Assembly (NCBI RefSeq): GCF_022919095.1
Contig: NZ_CP095073.1
Location: 1,302,001 to 1,366,000 of the forward strand
DNA length: 64,000 nt
Reading direction: 5' to 3'
From: Halobacillus salinarum
Lineage (GTDB): Bacteria; Bacillota; Bacilli; Bacillales; Halobacillaceae
Part shown: positions 54,302 through 62,632 of the stretch, piece by piece
How the letters are laid out: each line of letters opens with the position of its first letter
How positions within the stretch are numbered: position 1 is the stretch's first letter
Notes under the pieces: model-generated
What the model saw: the letters and a program-made list of their open reading frames with translations, nothing else
The model's database searches: none
Told to the model about the DNA's origin: nothing
Program-made: the position numbers and the translations under genes

Positions 54302-55837
54302 GTGAATGAGTATCATGAAATTGAACGGCTGATTCAGTATGGATTACAGAAGAATTTAATAGCTGTGTGGGATGTAGATTATACGAGAAATGCTTTATTC
54401 AGGGTTCTCGGCCTCGAGGGGGAAGAACCTTCCCTGCCCCTGCCTGTAGAACAATTGGAGAATCCAACACCTGTCCTTGAAAAATTGCTGGATTATGCCG
54501 TTGATAAAGGCTTCATTGATGACAACACGACCACCCAGCGGGACTTGTTTGATCCGAAACTTATGGATTGCCTCGTCCCGCGTCCTTCCTACATTATTCG
54601 AAACTTTTACGAGAAATACGAAACGCATGGCCCTGAAGCTGCCACACACTATTTTTACCAGCTTTCTAAAGATACTGATTATATTCGCACCGAGCGGATT
54701 GCTAAAAATGTGCATTGGTATAGTGAGACGGAGTACGGCAATCTTGAGATCACAATCAACCTTTCCAAGCCGGAAAAGGATCCGAAGGCGATTGCTGCTG
54801 AAAAAGCGAATACCTCAGTTAATTACCCGCTTTGCTTGCTATGTAAAGAAAATGTTGGTTATTCCGGCCGCATGGATCATCCGGCACGTGACAACCACCG
54901 AATTATTCCTGTCGATTTGGAGGGGGAGCATTGGTTTTTACAATATTCCCCTTATGTTTATTATAATGAGCATGCGATCGTCTTCTCGCGGGAACACAGG
55001 CCGATGGAAATTTCCAAAGCAGGATTTAAACGGCTGCTTCATTTTACGGAACAGCTTCCTCACTATTTTGTAGGTTCCAATGCCGATCTTCCAATAGTCG
55101 GGGGTTCCATTCTGAGCCACGATCATTTTCAGGGCGGCCACCATGAATTTCCGATGGCGAAAGCTCCGGTAGAACATACTTTTACAATCCAGGATTTTGA
55201 AGACATAGAGGCAGGGATTGTCAAATGGCCGATGTCTGTCATCCGTATCAAAGGAAAGGACCGTGATCGACTGTCAGAGCTCGGGGAACGGATTTTACAA
55301 ACATGGAAACAATACAGCGATGAACCCGCAGGGATAGAAGCCTTTTCAAATGAAGAACCGCATAATACCATTACCCCGATTGCCAGAATGCGGGGAGGGG
55401 AATTTGAGATGGATCTCGTACTTCGCAACAACCGCACGAATAGTGACCATCCATTAGGGATTTTTCATCCACATGAAGATGTTCATCATATTAAGAAAGA
55501 AAACATTGGTTTAATCGAAGTGATGGGGCTTGCTGTCCTTCCCGGCCGGCTTGTGAAGGAAATGGAGGCACTTGCCGAATATATTTTGAATGGAGAGCTT
55601 TTTACGAAGGCGCTGGAAGATGAAGGTGCCGCTAAACACGTACCTTGGGCGAAGGAAATTGTAATAACACATGGATCATTTACAGAAGAGGAACTACACC
55701 GTACTCTCCGTCAGGAAATAGGAAAAACGTTCTCCACAGTATTAGAGCATGCTGGTGTGTTCAAGCGGACGGACAGCGGAAGAGAAGCTTTTCTGCGCTT
55801 TATCGATCGACTACACACAACAAAGGAAAAGAATTGA
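54302..55837 (+). CDS. galT: UDP-glucose-hexose-1-phosphate uridylyltransferase (type 2 GalT)
   Basis: Transfers UMP between UDP-glucose and galactose 1-phosphate. The ~511-residue size and sequence (for example LDYAVDKGF, NPLCLLCKENVGYSG-like block, SHDHFQGGHHEFPM with the HxHFQGG histidines) place it in the large Firmicute GalT group, unlike the ~350-residue enzyme of E. coli. I prefer the GTG at 54302, seven bases after AGGTG; the GTG at 54293 is too close to the ribosome site. It is the last gene of galKET; the terminator follows. Confidence 0.94.
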   Translation: MNEYHEIERLIQYGLQKNLIAVWDVDYTRNALFRVLGLEGEEPSLPLPVEQLENPTPVLEKLLDYAVDKGFIDDNTTTQRDLFDPKLMDCLVPRPSYIIRNFYEKYETHGPEAATHYFYQLSKDTDYIRTERIAKNVHWYSETEYGNLEITINLSKPEKDPKAIAAEKANTSVNYPLCLLCKENVGYSGRMDHPARDNHRIIPVDLEGEHWFLQYSPYVYYNEHAIVFSREHRPMEISKAGFKRLLHFTEQLPHYFVGSNADLPIVGGSILSHDHFQGGHHEFPMAKAPVEHTFTIQDFEDIEAGIVKWPMSVIRIKGKDRDRLSELGERILQTWKQYSDEPAGIEAFSNEEPHNTITPIARMRGGEFEMDLVLRNNRTNSDHPLGIFHPHEDVHHIKKENIGLIEVMGLAVLPGRLVKEMEALAEYILNGELFTKALEDEGAAKHVPWAKEIVITHGSFTEEELHRTLRQEIGKTFSTVLEHAGVFKRTDSGREAFLRFIDRLHTTKEKN

Positions 55838-55851
55838 CAGGTGAGAAGAAG

Positions 55852-55881
55852 AAATCCAGTCCCTCGCAGGGCTGGATTTTA
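55852..55881. terminator. Bidirectional intrinsic terminator
   Basis: AAATCCAGTCCC and GGGCTGGATTTT are arms around TCGCA. It lies between convergent galT and rbsK and overlaps the rbsK stop codon. Confidence 0.9.
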
Positions 55882-56760
55882 TTGTGTTTTCAAAAACGCT
55901 TCTACTTCATTTCGCGAAGGCATCCCTGTCTGTGCTCCTTGCTTTGTAATAGAGAGTGCAGCAGCCGCATTGGCAAGAGTGACCGCTTGTTCTAAGTCGG
56001 CACCTTCAGCTAGCTGGGCAGCCAGTGCCCCGTTGAATGCATCCCCTGCTCCTGTCGTATCCTCTACACTTACGAGATGAGCCGGGAGGCGTCTTTTTTC
56101 TCCTTTCTGGTAAAGAACCGCTCCATATCTGCCTTGAGTAATCACAAATTGATCTAGCCTGTTCTCAAGGTTATGATGCTTGGAAAGCTGCTTCCACTCA
56201 AGCTGATTGGGTGTCAGATAAGCTGCCTTTAATAGTATGTTTTCACTCATCGGCTGGTAAGGTGCAGGATTAATAATAACAGGGATTTCGTGTGAATTAG
56301 CCATAGACAACGTATACTCTACGGTTTCTATGGGGATTTCAAGCTGCATTAAGAGGATATCACTTTCTGCAATAATGGCTTCTTCTTCAGATACAAGTTC
56401 CGGTGTTACCTCTTTATTTGCCCCTTGAGCAACAATAATTCTATTGTCTTGGTCAGACAGAATAATGGTAGCAGTCCCGGTTCCCACATGGTTAAAGGTG
56501 CGGATTCCGTTTGTATGAATGCCTTCTCTATGTAAGTGATCAAGTAAACCTTTCCCGAAGACATCGTTTCCGACAGCTCCGATCATGTTTACGTGTGCTC
56601 CGAGTCTTGAAGCAGCAACGGCCTGATTAGCGCCTTTACCTCCTGGATACGTGTGGAAATGATTGCCCAGCACAGTTTCCCCTTGCGCAGGTATGGTATT
56701 GGTGGAGATCGTTAAATCCATGTTAATGCTTCCGACAACTGTAACGACTGGCTGTTTCAT
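55879..56760 (-). CDS. rbsK: Ribokinase
   Basis: ATP-dependent phosphorylation of D-ribose to ribose 5-phosphate. A 293-residue PfkB-family kinase with the N-terminal VGSINMDLT, the substrate block PGGKGANQAVAASRLG (about 39-54), anion-hole motif DTTGAGDAFNGA with catalytic Asp240, and the C-terminal family end. The ATG at 56760 follows AAGGAGG; the longer frame lacks a site. No rbsD or ribose transporter is adjacent, so it may salvage ribose from nucleosides or have ribose delivered by distant genes. Confidence 0.92.
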   Translation of the reverse strand: MKQPVVTVVGSINMDLTISTNTIPAQGETVLGNHFHTYPGGKGANQAVAASRLGAHVNMIGAVGNDVFGKGLLDHLHREGIHTNGIRTFNHVGTGTATIILSDQDNRIIVAQGANKEVTPELVSEEEAIIAESDILLMQLEIPIETVEYTLSMANSHEIPVIINPAPYQPMSENILLKAAYLTPNQLEWKQLSKHHNLENRLDQFVITQGRYGAVLYQKGEKRRLPAHLVSVEDTTGAGDAFNGALAAQLAEGADLEQAVTLANAAAALSITKQGAQTGMPSRNEVEAFLKTQ

Positions 56761-56922
56761 TGGTTTTGCCTCCTTCATTCTTTCCTTTACGATTAACTTT
56801 AGGATACTTCTATTTTCAGCTATATTAACGAGATGCACAATGAATATCAAAGGATTTGCAAACAAAACAGCCGCCACTTTTTCTGTAGCTCTTACGATTA
56901 CTACAGTAAGGAGGGGAAAGAT

Positions 56923-57837
56923 ATGGTGAGCCGGCAGGTATTAATAGAGCACAGTTTAAGGAATATAGGTGAAGTGACAACAGAAGTTAAGGAAAAAGTG
57001 GTGAAGATTATTGAACTTGCTTACAAAGAAAAGATTTATGTTCAGTTCTCATCAGGCTATCGTTCAATGGAAGAGCAGGCGAAGCTTTATGGACAGGGAA
57101 GACCAGGATATACATGGCAGGGAAGGACTTATGGGCATTCTGGAAAAATCGTTACAAATGCCAAGCCTGGCCAAAGCATCCATAACTACGGGCTTGCAGT
57201 CGACTATTTTATAGTAAGTGATGACGGAACAAAGGCGTTCTGGAAAGTGGACAAACGCTGGAGAAGAGTTGCTGAAATTGCAAAAACGCTTGGTTTTGTA
57301 TGGGGTGGAGAATGGAAGTCGTTTAAAGATTATCCTCACTTGGAGCTCACTCGCGGCCGAAGCTGGCAGGAAATGAAAGCAGGGAAAAGCAGCGGCAAGG
57401 ACATAGGTCTTTTAGAAAGAGGGTCCGAAGGAAAAGCGGTTAAGGAGCTTCAGAATGACCTCTGCAAGTTAGGCTATCAGCTGAACAAATGGGGATGTGA
57501 CGGAGTATTTGGGGAAGAAACAGCAAGGGCTGTTCAACAATTTCAAGCTGCCTATCAATTGGAGACTGACGGGATAGCGGGAGAGGTAACGAGAAGGAAA
57601 TTAGCAGAAGTGATCAGTCTCAGGCAAGGAATACAAGCTGTCATTCCCTATCCTGGATTCCCTATAAAAAGCGGAAGTAAAGGAATAAACGTGAAAAGAA
57701 TTCAACGTGCCGTTCATGTTACGCCAGACGGGGTTTATGGAGCGGCAACGACAGCAGCCGTAAAAGAATATCAAAAGCGACATAATCTTGAGGTGGATGG
57801 CGTCGTAGGGCCATTAACGTGGAACGTCATGTTTTAA
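56923..57837 (+). CDS. L-Ala-D-Glu type peptidase with two peptidoglycan-binding modules (CwlK/endolysin-like)
   Basis: A 304-residue cell-wall hydrolase. The M15C peptidase domain (about 20-150) has SGYRSMEEQAKLYGQGR, the zinc ligands GQSIHNYGLAVDYF and the later HLEL. Two PG_binding_1 modules follow at about 160-225 (LERGSEGKAVKELQNDL) and 235-304 (IKSGSKGINVKRIQRAV). It has no signal peptide, so release needs a holin, lysis or an unusual route, as with phage endolysins. No phage genes are near. ATG after AAGGAGG. It is divergent from rbsK. Confidence 0.88.
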   Translation: MVSRQVLIEHSLRNIGEVTTEVKEKVVKIIELAYKEKIYVQFSSGYRSMEEQAKLYGQGRPGYTWQGRTYGHSGKIVTNAKPGQSIHNYGLAVDYFIVSDDGTKAFWKVDKRWRRVAEIAKTLGFVWGGEWKSFKDYPHLELTRGRSWQEMKAGKSSGKDIGLLERGSEGKAVKELQNDLCKLGYQLNKWGCDGVFGEETARAVQQFQAAYQLETDGIAGEVTRRKLAEVISLRQGIQAVIPYPGFPIKSGSKGINVKRIQRAVHVTPDGVYGAATTAAVKEYQKRHNLEVDGVVGPLTWNVMF

Positions 57838-57951
57838 TGCGCTGCGTACAGACTTTACGAACTCGTCTTGTTATCGAAAAACCTGCGTCAGTGAATGGAT
57901 ATCAGTGGTTTGTGTGAATAATAGGGACACCTTAAATAAAGGAGTTACATT

Positions 57952-58845
57952 ATGAGTTCTCATGTCCACAAGGGAAACGAACGAGCCTTGCTTATTAATT
58001 TTATTTTGATTACTGCATTTATGATTGCCGAATTCATCGGGGGATGGCTGATCAATAGTTTGGCTCTGTTATCAGATGCAGGACATATGCTTAGTGATAC
58101 TTTTTCGCTTGGCTTAAGCTTCTTAGCTATAGTATCAGCAAAGAAAACATCTACTGCTGAAAAATCTTTCGGTTATAAACGATTCGAAATTTTAGCTGCA
58201 TTATTTAACGGAATTCTGTTAATTGTCATTTCTATTTATATCGTATGGGAAGCTTGGAAGCGTTTCTTCGATCCTCCTGAAGTAGCAGGCTATGGGATGC
58301 TCGGTATAGCTGCCTTAGGTCTGATCATCAATCTCGCTGCTGCCTGGATTCTTTACAGCAAAGGGGATACGAACGAGAACCTCAATTTACGAAGTGCTTT
58401 CCTTCACGTTCTCAGTGACCTATTGGGCTCTGTTGGTGCTATAGCTGCGGCTTTATTCATTCTTTTCCTAGGGTGGAATCTTGCCGATCCAATTGTCAGT
58501 GTGTTTGTCTCGATACTCATCCTAGTGAGTGGATTTCGTGTGCTGAAAGATACCATTCATGTTCTTATGGAAGGTACACCAGTGGATATATCCTTGGATG
58601 AAGTTAAATCTCGATTGCTTTCCATCCCCCAGGTGATCGATGTACACGACCTGCATGTATGGACGATCACATCTGGATATCCGTCACTTAGCAGTCATCT
58701 TATCGTTCAAGTTGAAAGTGACCGCGATGAGATACTGATCAAGGCTTTTGCTTTACTAAAGGAACACTTCGCGATTGAGCATATTACCTTGCAATTGGAG
58801 GGTGAAGGACTCAAGCTGAATGAACTACATTTACATGACTTTTAG
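57952..58845 (+). CDS. Cation diffusion facilitator (CzcD-like)
   Basis: A 297-residue proton-coupled exporter of divalent metals (zinc, cobalt, cadmium class). Six transmembrane helices are visible. Transport-site residues are in LLSDAGHMLSDTFSL on TM2 and SAFLHVLSDLLGSVGAI on TM5, giving the two HxxxD pairs typical of zinc-type CDF proteins. A histidine-poor loop links TM4 and TM5. The C-terminal cytoplasmic ferredoxin-like domain has VHDLHVWTITSGYPSLSSHL. ATG after AAAGGAG. It is followed by repeat copy D. Confidence 0.93.
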   Translation: MSSHVHKGNERALLINFILITAFMIAEFIGGWLINSLALLSDAGHMLSDTFSLGLSFLAIVSAKKTSTAEKSFGYKRFEILAALFNGILLIVISIYIVWEAWKRFFDPPEVAGYGMLGIAALGLIINLAAAWILYSKGDTNENLNLRSAFLHVLSDLLGSVGAIAAALFILFLGWNLADPIVSVFVSILILVSGFRVLKDTIHVLMEGTPVDISLDEVKSRLLSIPQVIDVHDLHVWTITSGYPSLSSHLIVQVESDRDEILIKAFALLKEHFAIEHITLQLEGEGLKLNELHLHDF

Positions 58846-58847
58846 AG

Positions 58848-58945
58848 GTCAAAGAACATATATAACCTCCGAATGAAGGCGAAATTTTTTTAGATGGATT
58901 TCACATTCGTTCGGTTTTTTTATGGTAGATGGACGTCATATCTAA
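58848..58945. repeat. Dispersed hairpin repeat, copy D (diverged)
   Basis: The core at 58864-58921 keeps CCTCCGAATGAAGGCGAAA and TTTCACATTCGTTCGGTTT. Its arms have drifted from the other copies but still pair. The TCAGCC flank and the right-hand GGGAGG/TCCCAGCC end are absent. It lies a few bases after the CDF stop codon, so it probably serves as its terminator. The remainder to 59105 holds no gene. Confidence 0.6.
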
Positions 58946-59105
58946 GTACTGTTATTACGTAGGACAGTCGTCATAGCTTTTCTGCGGTTCGTAATGGGGG
59001 ATTTTAAATAACGGTGAGTTTTTTATCTAGCGTGAACGTTTAAAAATTTGATAAACTAATAAAGTTGTCAAATCTTCATAGAAGTATTGCGAAAGGAGGG
59101 TGTAC

Positions 59106-60002
59106 ATGACGATCTTTTTTCAAGTTGTACTTCCTGTAGTTTTAGTATTTGTAGCTGGGTATGTCCTTCAAAAAATTCTTCATTTAGAAATTAAGTCGGT
59201 TTCAACAGTTGCTTTATATATCATGCTGCCTTGTCTAGTATTTAAAACTTTTTATGAAGCGGAATTTAATAATGAATATTTTATTATGCTCTTGTTTTCT
59301 GCACTTTTATTGGTCATTATATTAGCTGTTAATAAACTCATCGCGGTTATCATGAAGCTGGAAACATCGCTTGAAAGCGGACTGATTCTTTCTACTGCAT
59401 TTATGAATGCCGGAAATTATGGAGCACCGATTGTATTATTTGCCTTCGGTCAAGAAGGATTTGTTTATTCTGTCTCATTTATGGTGCTTCAGCAAATAGT
59501 AATGAACTTTTTTGGTGTGTATTACGCTGCAAAAGGCGCAGCCGGCATTGAAATGGCTGTCAAAACCGTATTAAAGATGCCTCCTACTTATGCAGTTGTG
59601 ATTGCATTGGTCATGAAATTCGCCTCCGTACCGGTTTCAGACAATATTATGTCCAGTATTTCCCTCGTCGGAGATGCCACGATACCATCGGTAATGATTC
59701 TTCTCGGAATGCAGCTTGCGAATATCACGGTAAAGAACCTGCAGTGGGATAAGATTTCCTATGCAGCAGCATTAAGGCTGATCGGTTCGCCGCTGATTGC
59801 CTGGGCGCTTACCATTCTGCTTCCCATGAATGATGTGATGGCAAGCGTCCTGATCATTTCAGCAGCGATGCCATCAGCAGCGACAACGACGATCTATGCT
59901 GTTCAGTTTGATTCTAAGCCTGACTTAGTGTCGAGCATTACATTAATTACGACCTTAGCTAGTGTTGTGACTATCCCTGTTACATTGACTCTGCTGACTT
60001 AA
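59106..60002 (+). CDS. AEC-family transporter (auxin efflux carrier-like)
   Basis: A 298-residue membrane protein with about ten helices, of the AEC/Mem_trans family, which in bacteria includes malonate and other organic-acid carriers. Family segments are VVLPVVLVFVAGYVLQ at the start, MNAGNYGAPIVLFAFGQEG in the middle and AAMPSAATTTIYAVQF near the end. I use the ATG at 59106 after GGAGGGTG. It has no co-transcribed partner, and repeat copy C starts four bases after its stop. Confidence 0.88.
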   Translation: MTIFFQVVLPVVLVFVAGYVLQKILHLEIKSVSTVALYIMLPCLVFKTFYEAEFNNEYFIMLLFSALLLVIILAVNKLIAVIMKLETSLESGLILSTAFMNAGNYGAPIVLFAFGQEGFVYSVSFMVLQQIVMNFFGVYYAAKGAAGIEMAVKTVLKMPPTYAVVIALVMKFASVPVSDNIMSSISLVGDATIPSVMILLGMQLANITVKNLQWDKISYAAALRLIGSPLIAWALTILLPMNDVMASVLIISAAMPSAATTTIYAVQFDSKPDLVSSITLITTLASVVTIPVTLTLLT

Positions 60003-60005
60003 GAG

Positions 60006-60152
60006 ACGAAGACCCAGAAAGTTTCAGCCATTATAAAATCCGAATGAAGGTGAACTTATTACGATAAGATTTCACAATCATTCGGATTTTTTTAAGTGTG
60101 ATGAGCCTCAAATCCTATCTTTAGAGGGGAGGTTTTTAATCATCTCCCAGCC
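60006..60152. repeat. Dispersed hairpin repeat, copy C (full length)
   Basis: The hairpin core at 60035-60093 (AAAATCCGAATGAAGGTGAA with TTCACAATCATTCGGATTTT) shares its loop ACTTATTACGATAAGA almost exactly with copy A. The right part GAGGGGAGGTTTTTAATC and TCTCCCAGCC also match copy A. It lies between the AEC gene and the small minus-strand gene ending at 60158. Confidence 0.75.
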
Positions 60153-60157
60153 ATTTT

Positions 60158-60319
60158 TCATGAAGAATTTCGGTTTTTCCGCTCTTTGAAAAACATAAAG
60201 AGATTGATGAGGATAAAAGCAATAGCAATGGTTACTGCTGTGGAAGATAAATCTAAATCTGTAAAATAACCGAAGATAAGATAACCTGCGAATAGTAAGG
60301 CGAAAAGTAAGTAAAACAA
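60158..60319 (-). CDS. 53-residue two-helix membrane protein
   Basis: Short gene on the minus strand with AAAGGAG eight bases before a TTG at 60319. The product has two hydrophobic segments, about 2-19 (FYLLFALLFAGYLIFGYF) and 28-44 (AVTIAIAFILINLFMFF), joined by TDLDLSS, and a basic tail KERKNRNSS. The ribosome site and membrane pattern support a real gene, but no family is recognised. Repeat copy C abuts its stop codon. Confidence 0.45.
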   Translation of the reverse strand: MFYLLFALLFAGYLIFGYFTDLDLSSTAVTIAIAFILINLFMFFKERKNRNSS

Positions 60320-60480
60320 ATCACATGCTCCTTTCTTGTAAGGCTAGTGTAAGTGAACAGGAATGTAGGTGGAAGCTGTTCATTCACAAGAAGAGTTTAC
60401 GGAGAAAACGTTTCTTTCAAAGGGTATGAGATTGAAGTGAAAATGTCAAAGAAAATAGAACTACCTCCTCAGAAGTAATT

Positions 60481-60768
60481 CTATCCGTCAGGCTGATACA
60501 TAAAAAAACGATATACCGTAAGTTCAGTTCCTTCCTCCACTTCATAGGATTCAAGATTAATTGATGAATATACCGTGCCATCGTTCTGTTCAAAAGAAAT
60601 CTGAAGGACAACGTCTTTTTCATCGATAACAGGAATCGGAAAAGGGTTGACGATTTCGACCATCCATTCGTAGGCTAATCGCTCTACAAATGCATGGGCA
60701 AACCGAGTGGAAATACCGTCCAGCCAAATTTTCTCTAAAGGGATGAGTGAACGTGCGGATTGATCCAA
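60481..60768 (-). CDS. Hypothetical soluble protein
   Basis: A 95-residue product from the TTG at 60768, with GGAGG seven bases before it; the ATG at 60795 has no site. The composition is acidic with beta-strand character in the second half (EKDVVLQISFEQNDG, VEEGTELTVYRFF). No membrane segment and no known domain. It lies downstream of the minus-strand sigma-like gene (60917) in the same direction, 149 bases away, so co-transcription is possible. Confidence 0.5.
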   Translation of the reverse strand: MDQSARSLIPLEKIWLDGISTRFAHAFVERLAYEWMVEIVNPFPIPVIDEKDVVLQISFEQNDGTVYSSINLESYEVEEGTELTVYRFFMYQPDG

Positions 60769-60916
60769 AAGAACGCCTCCGTATAGAAATATCATTTAAG
60801 CGTGGGGTGAGAATGGATATTCTGAATGTTTGATGCTGTATTCCAAGCTGAATAAAGACATGGGAAGTAAGGCGCATGTCTTTAATTTATAATTCCCTTT
60901 ATCAAAATTGATAAAC

Positions 60917-61402
60917 TCATGAAGGTGTATTCAATACTTTGCCTAATTTCTTTTTGATACCCTTTTTCTTCCGATTCACTGTGGAAGGACTGACTTTCAG
61001 AATACGGGAAATTTCGTTGATGGTGAACTCTTCAAGGGAGAGTTTGACAATGGTGCTTTCAAGCGGGGACAGTTCGCTGTTGTGAAAGACGTCATAATAA
61101 AGAATCCAGTCAGTGGAAGGGTCTCGTAAAAAGCTTTTAGGAAATACAGCTGACTCTATGATGTGTACCTGGGGACTCCTGAGACGTGCTGTTCTTTGTT
61201 GGGACTGTAAGAAGTGAATAAATTGCTGGGTAAAATAAGTGGAAAATTTGGATAGGGAAGGATCGTAGTTCTTCTCACAGCGCTGATAGATAAAATAGGC
61301 ATCCTGGTAGTGATCTTCATGGGGAGGAGGAATATGAAGTTTATGTAAGGCATAGTAAATGTACGGTTCATAGTCTTGGAAAGGCAGAGTGGCTGATCTC
61401 AT
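60917..61402 (-). CDS. Short sigma-70-like factor
   Basis: A 161-residue protein with the layout of a minimal sigma factor. The region-2-like part (about 20-80) has NYDPSLSKFSTYFTQQFIHFLQSQQR. The region-4-like HTH (about 110-155) has LSPLESTIVKLSLEEFTINEI and SPSTVNRKKKGIKKK. Start ATG at 61402 with GAGGGA before it. It is divergent from a second sigma-like gene at 61573, with which it shares the Y-x-P-x-L-x-KFS-x-Y block. No anti-sigma gene is evident. Target promoters are unknown. Confidence 0.7.
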   Translation of the reverse strand: MRSATLPFQDYEPYIYYALHKLHIPPPHEDHYQDAYFIYQRCEKNYDPSLSKFSTYFTQQFIHFLQSQQRTARLRSPQVHIIESAVFPKSFLRDPSTDWILYYDVFHNSELSPLESTIVKLSLEEFTINEISRILKVSPSTVNRKKKGIKKKLGKVLNTPS

Positions 61403-61572
61403 AGTTCCCTCTTTCATTAAAAATTGTTTTTTCTAATTGTATTATGCAGGAGTAAACAGAAAATGGAAATCTATTTTTGTAAAAAATGAATTTTATTATC
61501 TGTTTGTGACACCAAAAATCATTTTTACGACGATTATAATATGAGAAGTTAAAATGAAGGGTGTGGGGCTCA

Positions 61573-62082
61573 GTGATAACAGATGAAGAATTTGAGGAAA
61601 TTGTAGTTAAAAACGAGAAGCTGATTTACTATCATATCCGTTCTTTACATATTGTCGATTATTCAGGGGAATTTTTCGCAGTAGGTTTGGAAGCTTTATG
61701 GCAGGCATGCCTTACATACAAGCCGGAATTAGGGAAGTTTTCCTCTTACATCAGCTGGAAAATAAGGAATCGTCTCATTGACCAAATACGAAAGTCCGCA
61801 AAAACAAAAGATGTGGAAAGTGCATTTATACGAGAGCATATCCATTTAAAACTTTATCAGATCGAAAACAGCATTCATGATGATTATTTTTGGGAGCAGG
61901 TTCGTTTAGAATTAACGGAGAACCAGTGGAAATGGGTCTATTATTATATTATTCATGATTTATCCGTCGAACAAATTGCTAAGCTTGAAGGCGTCACCCG
62001 GGATGCAGTAAAAAATTGGGGCAGACGGGCCAGAGATAAATTAAGCTCGATCCCGGCGCTTCATGATATAGTCAGCCTGTAG
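61573..62082 (+). CDS. Short sigma-70-like factor
   Basis: A 169-residue protein similar in layout to its divergent neighbour. Region 2 at about 15-80 has EFFAVGLEALWQACLTYKPE, then LGKFSSYISWKIRNRLIDQIRK. Region 4 at about 115-165 has LTENQWKWVYYYI, LSVEQIAKLEGVTRDAVKNW and GRRARDKL. The GTG at 61573 is spaced after GGTGTGGGG; the GTG at 61561 is too close to a site. A TATAAT at 61535-61540 may be part of its promoter. It is followed by a convergent HTH-like gene. Confidence 0.75.
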   Translation: MITDEEFEEIVVKNEKLIYYHIRSLHIVDYSGEFFAVGLEALWQACLTYKPELGKFSSYISWKIRNRLIDQIRKSAKTKDVESAFIREHIHLKLYQIENSIHDDYFWEQVRLELTENQWKWVYYYIIHDLSVEQIAKLEGVTRDAVKNWGRRARDKLSSIPALHDIVSL

Positions 62083-62085
62083 AAA

Positions 62086-62119
62086 ACACCCAGGCAAGCA
62101 ACTTAACCCGCCCGGGTGT
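62086..62119. terminator. Hairpin between convergent genes
   Basis: ACACCC and GGGTGT arms with an inner GGC/GCC pair; the T-run is weak on both strands. Confidence 0.55.
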
Positions 62120-62124
62120 ATGGA

Positions 62125-62502
62125 TTATTTTTCAATGGTAATATTAATTTTGCTTAACCCCAATGCTTTGGCTGCTTTAATCATTTTTGCGGCTTCCTCT
62201 TCAGCGTCCTGAATGGAGATATCATTTCTCGAAATGTTTAAAGTAGTGCCTTGAGTCATGTGATCCTCTACTTGATTTTCCTCAGTTCCATTATTAACAG
62301 GCAGGAAAGATTGGGGCATTTCCTCTAAAATGCTGTTTTGTGTCCTGTTTACGCGACCACGGATTTTTCGGCCATGATACACTACACTTGCGTAGGGACA
62401 CCCTGTCTCTGCAGAGATCTCTCTATAATTTTTGTCGGTTTCTTTGATGAGCCGTTTTACTTCATTTAAGTCATAATCGTACTGCTTGCTTTTCTTCGCC
62501 AT
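62125..62502 (-). CDS. Small protein with HTH-like N-terminus
   Basis: A 125-residue protein; ATG at 62502 after AAAGGGTGA. Residues ~8-50 (DLNEVKRLIKETDKNYREISAE, then TGCPYASVVYHGRKIRGR) look like a helix-turn-helix that reads DNA. The middle is polar and disordered-looking (NGTEENQVEDHMTQG). The last ~35 residues (DAEEEAAKMIKAAKALGLSK) form a charged amphipathic helix with a hydrophobic end. It is convergent with the sigma-like gene at 61573. I do not recognise the family; a regulator is a reasonable guess. Confidence 0.55.
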   Translation of the reverse strand: MAKKSKQYDYDLNEVKRLIKETDKNYREISAETGCPYASVVYHGRKIRGRVNRTQNSILEEMPQSFLPVNNGTEENQVEDHMTQGTTLNISRNDISIQDAEEEAAKMIKAAKALGLSKINITIEK

Positions 62503-62632
62503 TTTTATAGATCACCCTTTTTATATTTATCTATTAACATTGTATACAAATTATTTGTAAATGAATAGTGTAAAGTTTATTTAGTTATAATTATTAAATG
62601 AAGTGGAGGAAAAATAATAGTAGTAGATTAGG

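Noticed and set aside
54477-55073. 198-codon plus-strand frame inside galT
   Set aside because: It lies in a shifted frame of galT, has no ribosome site and reads as random, basic-rich sequence.
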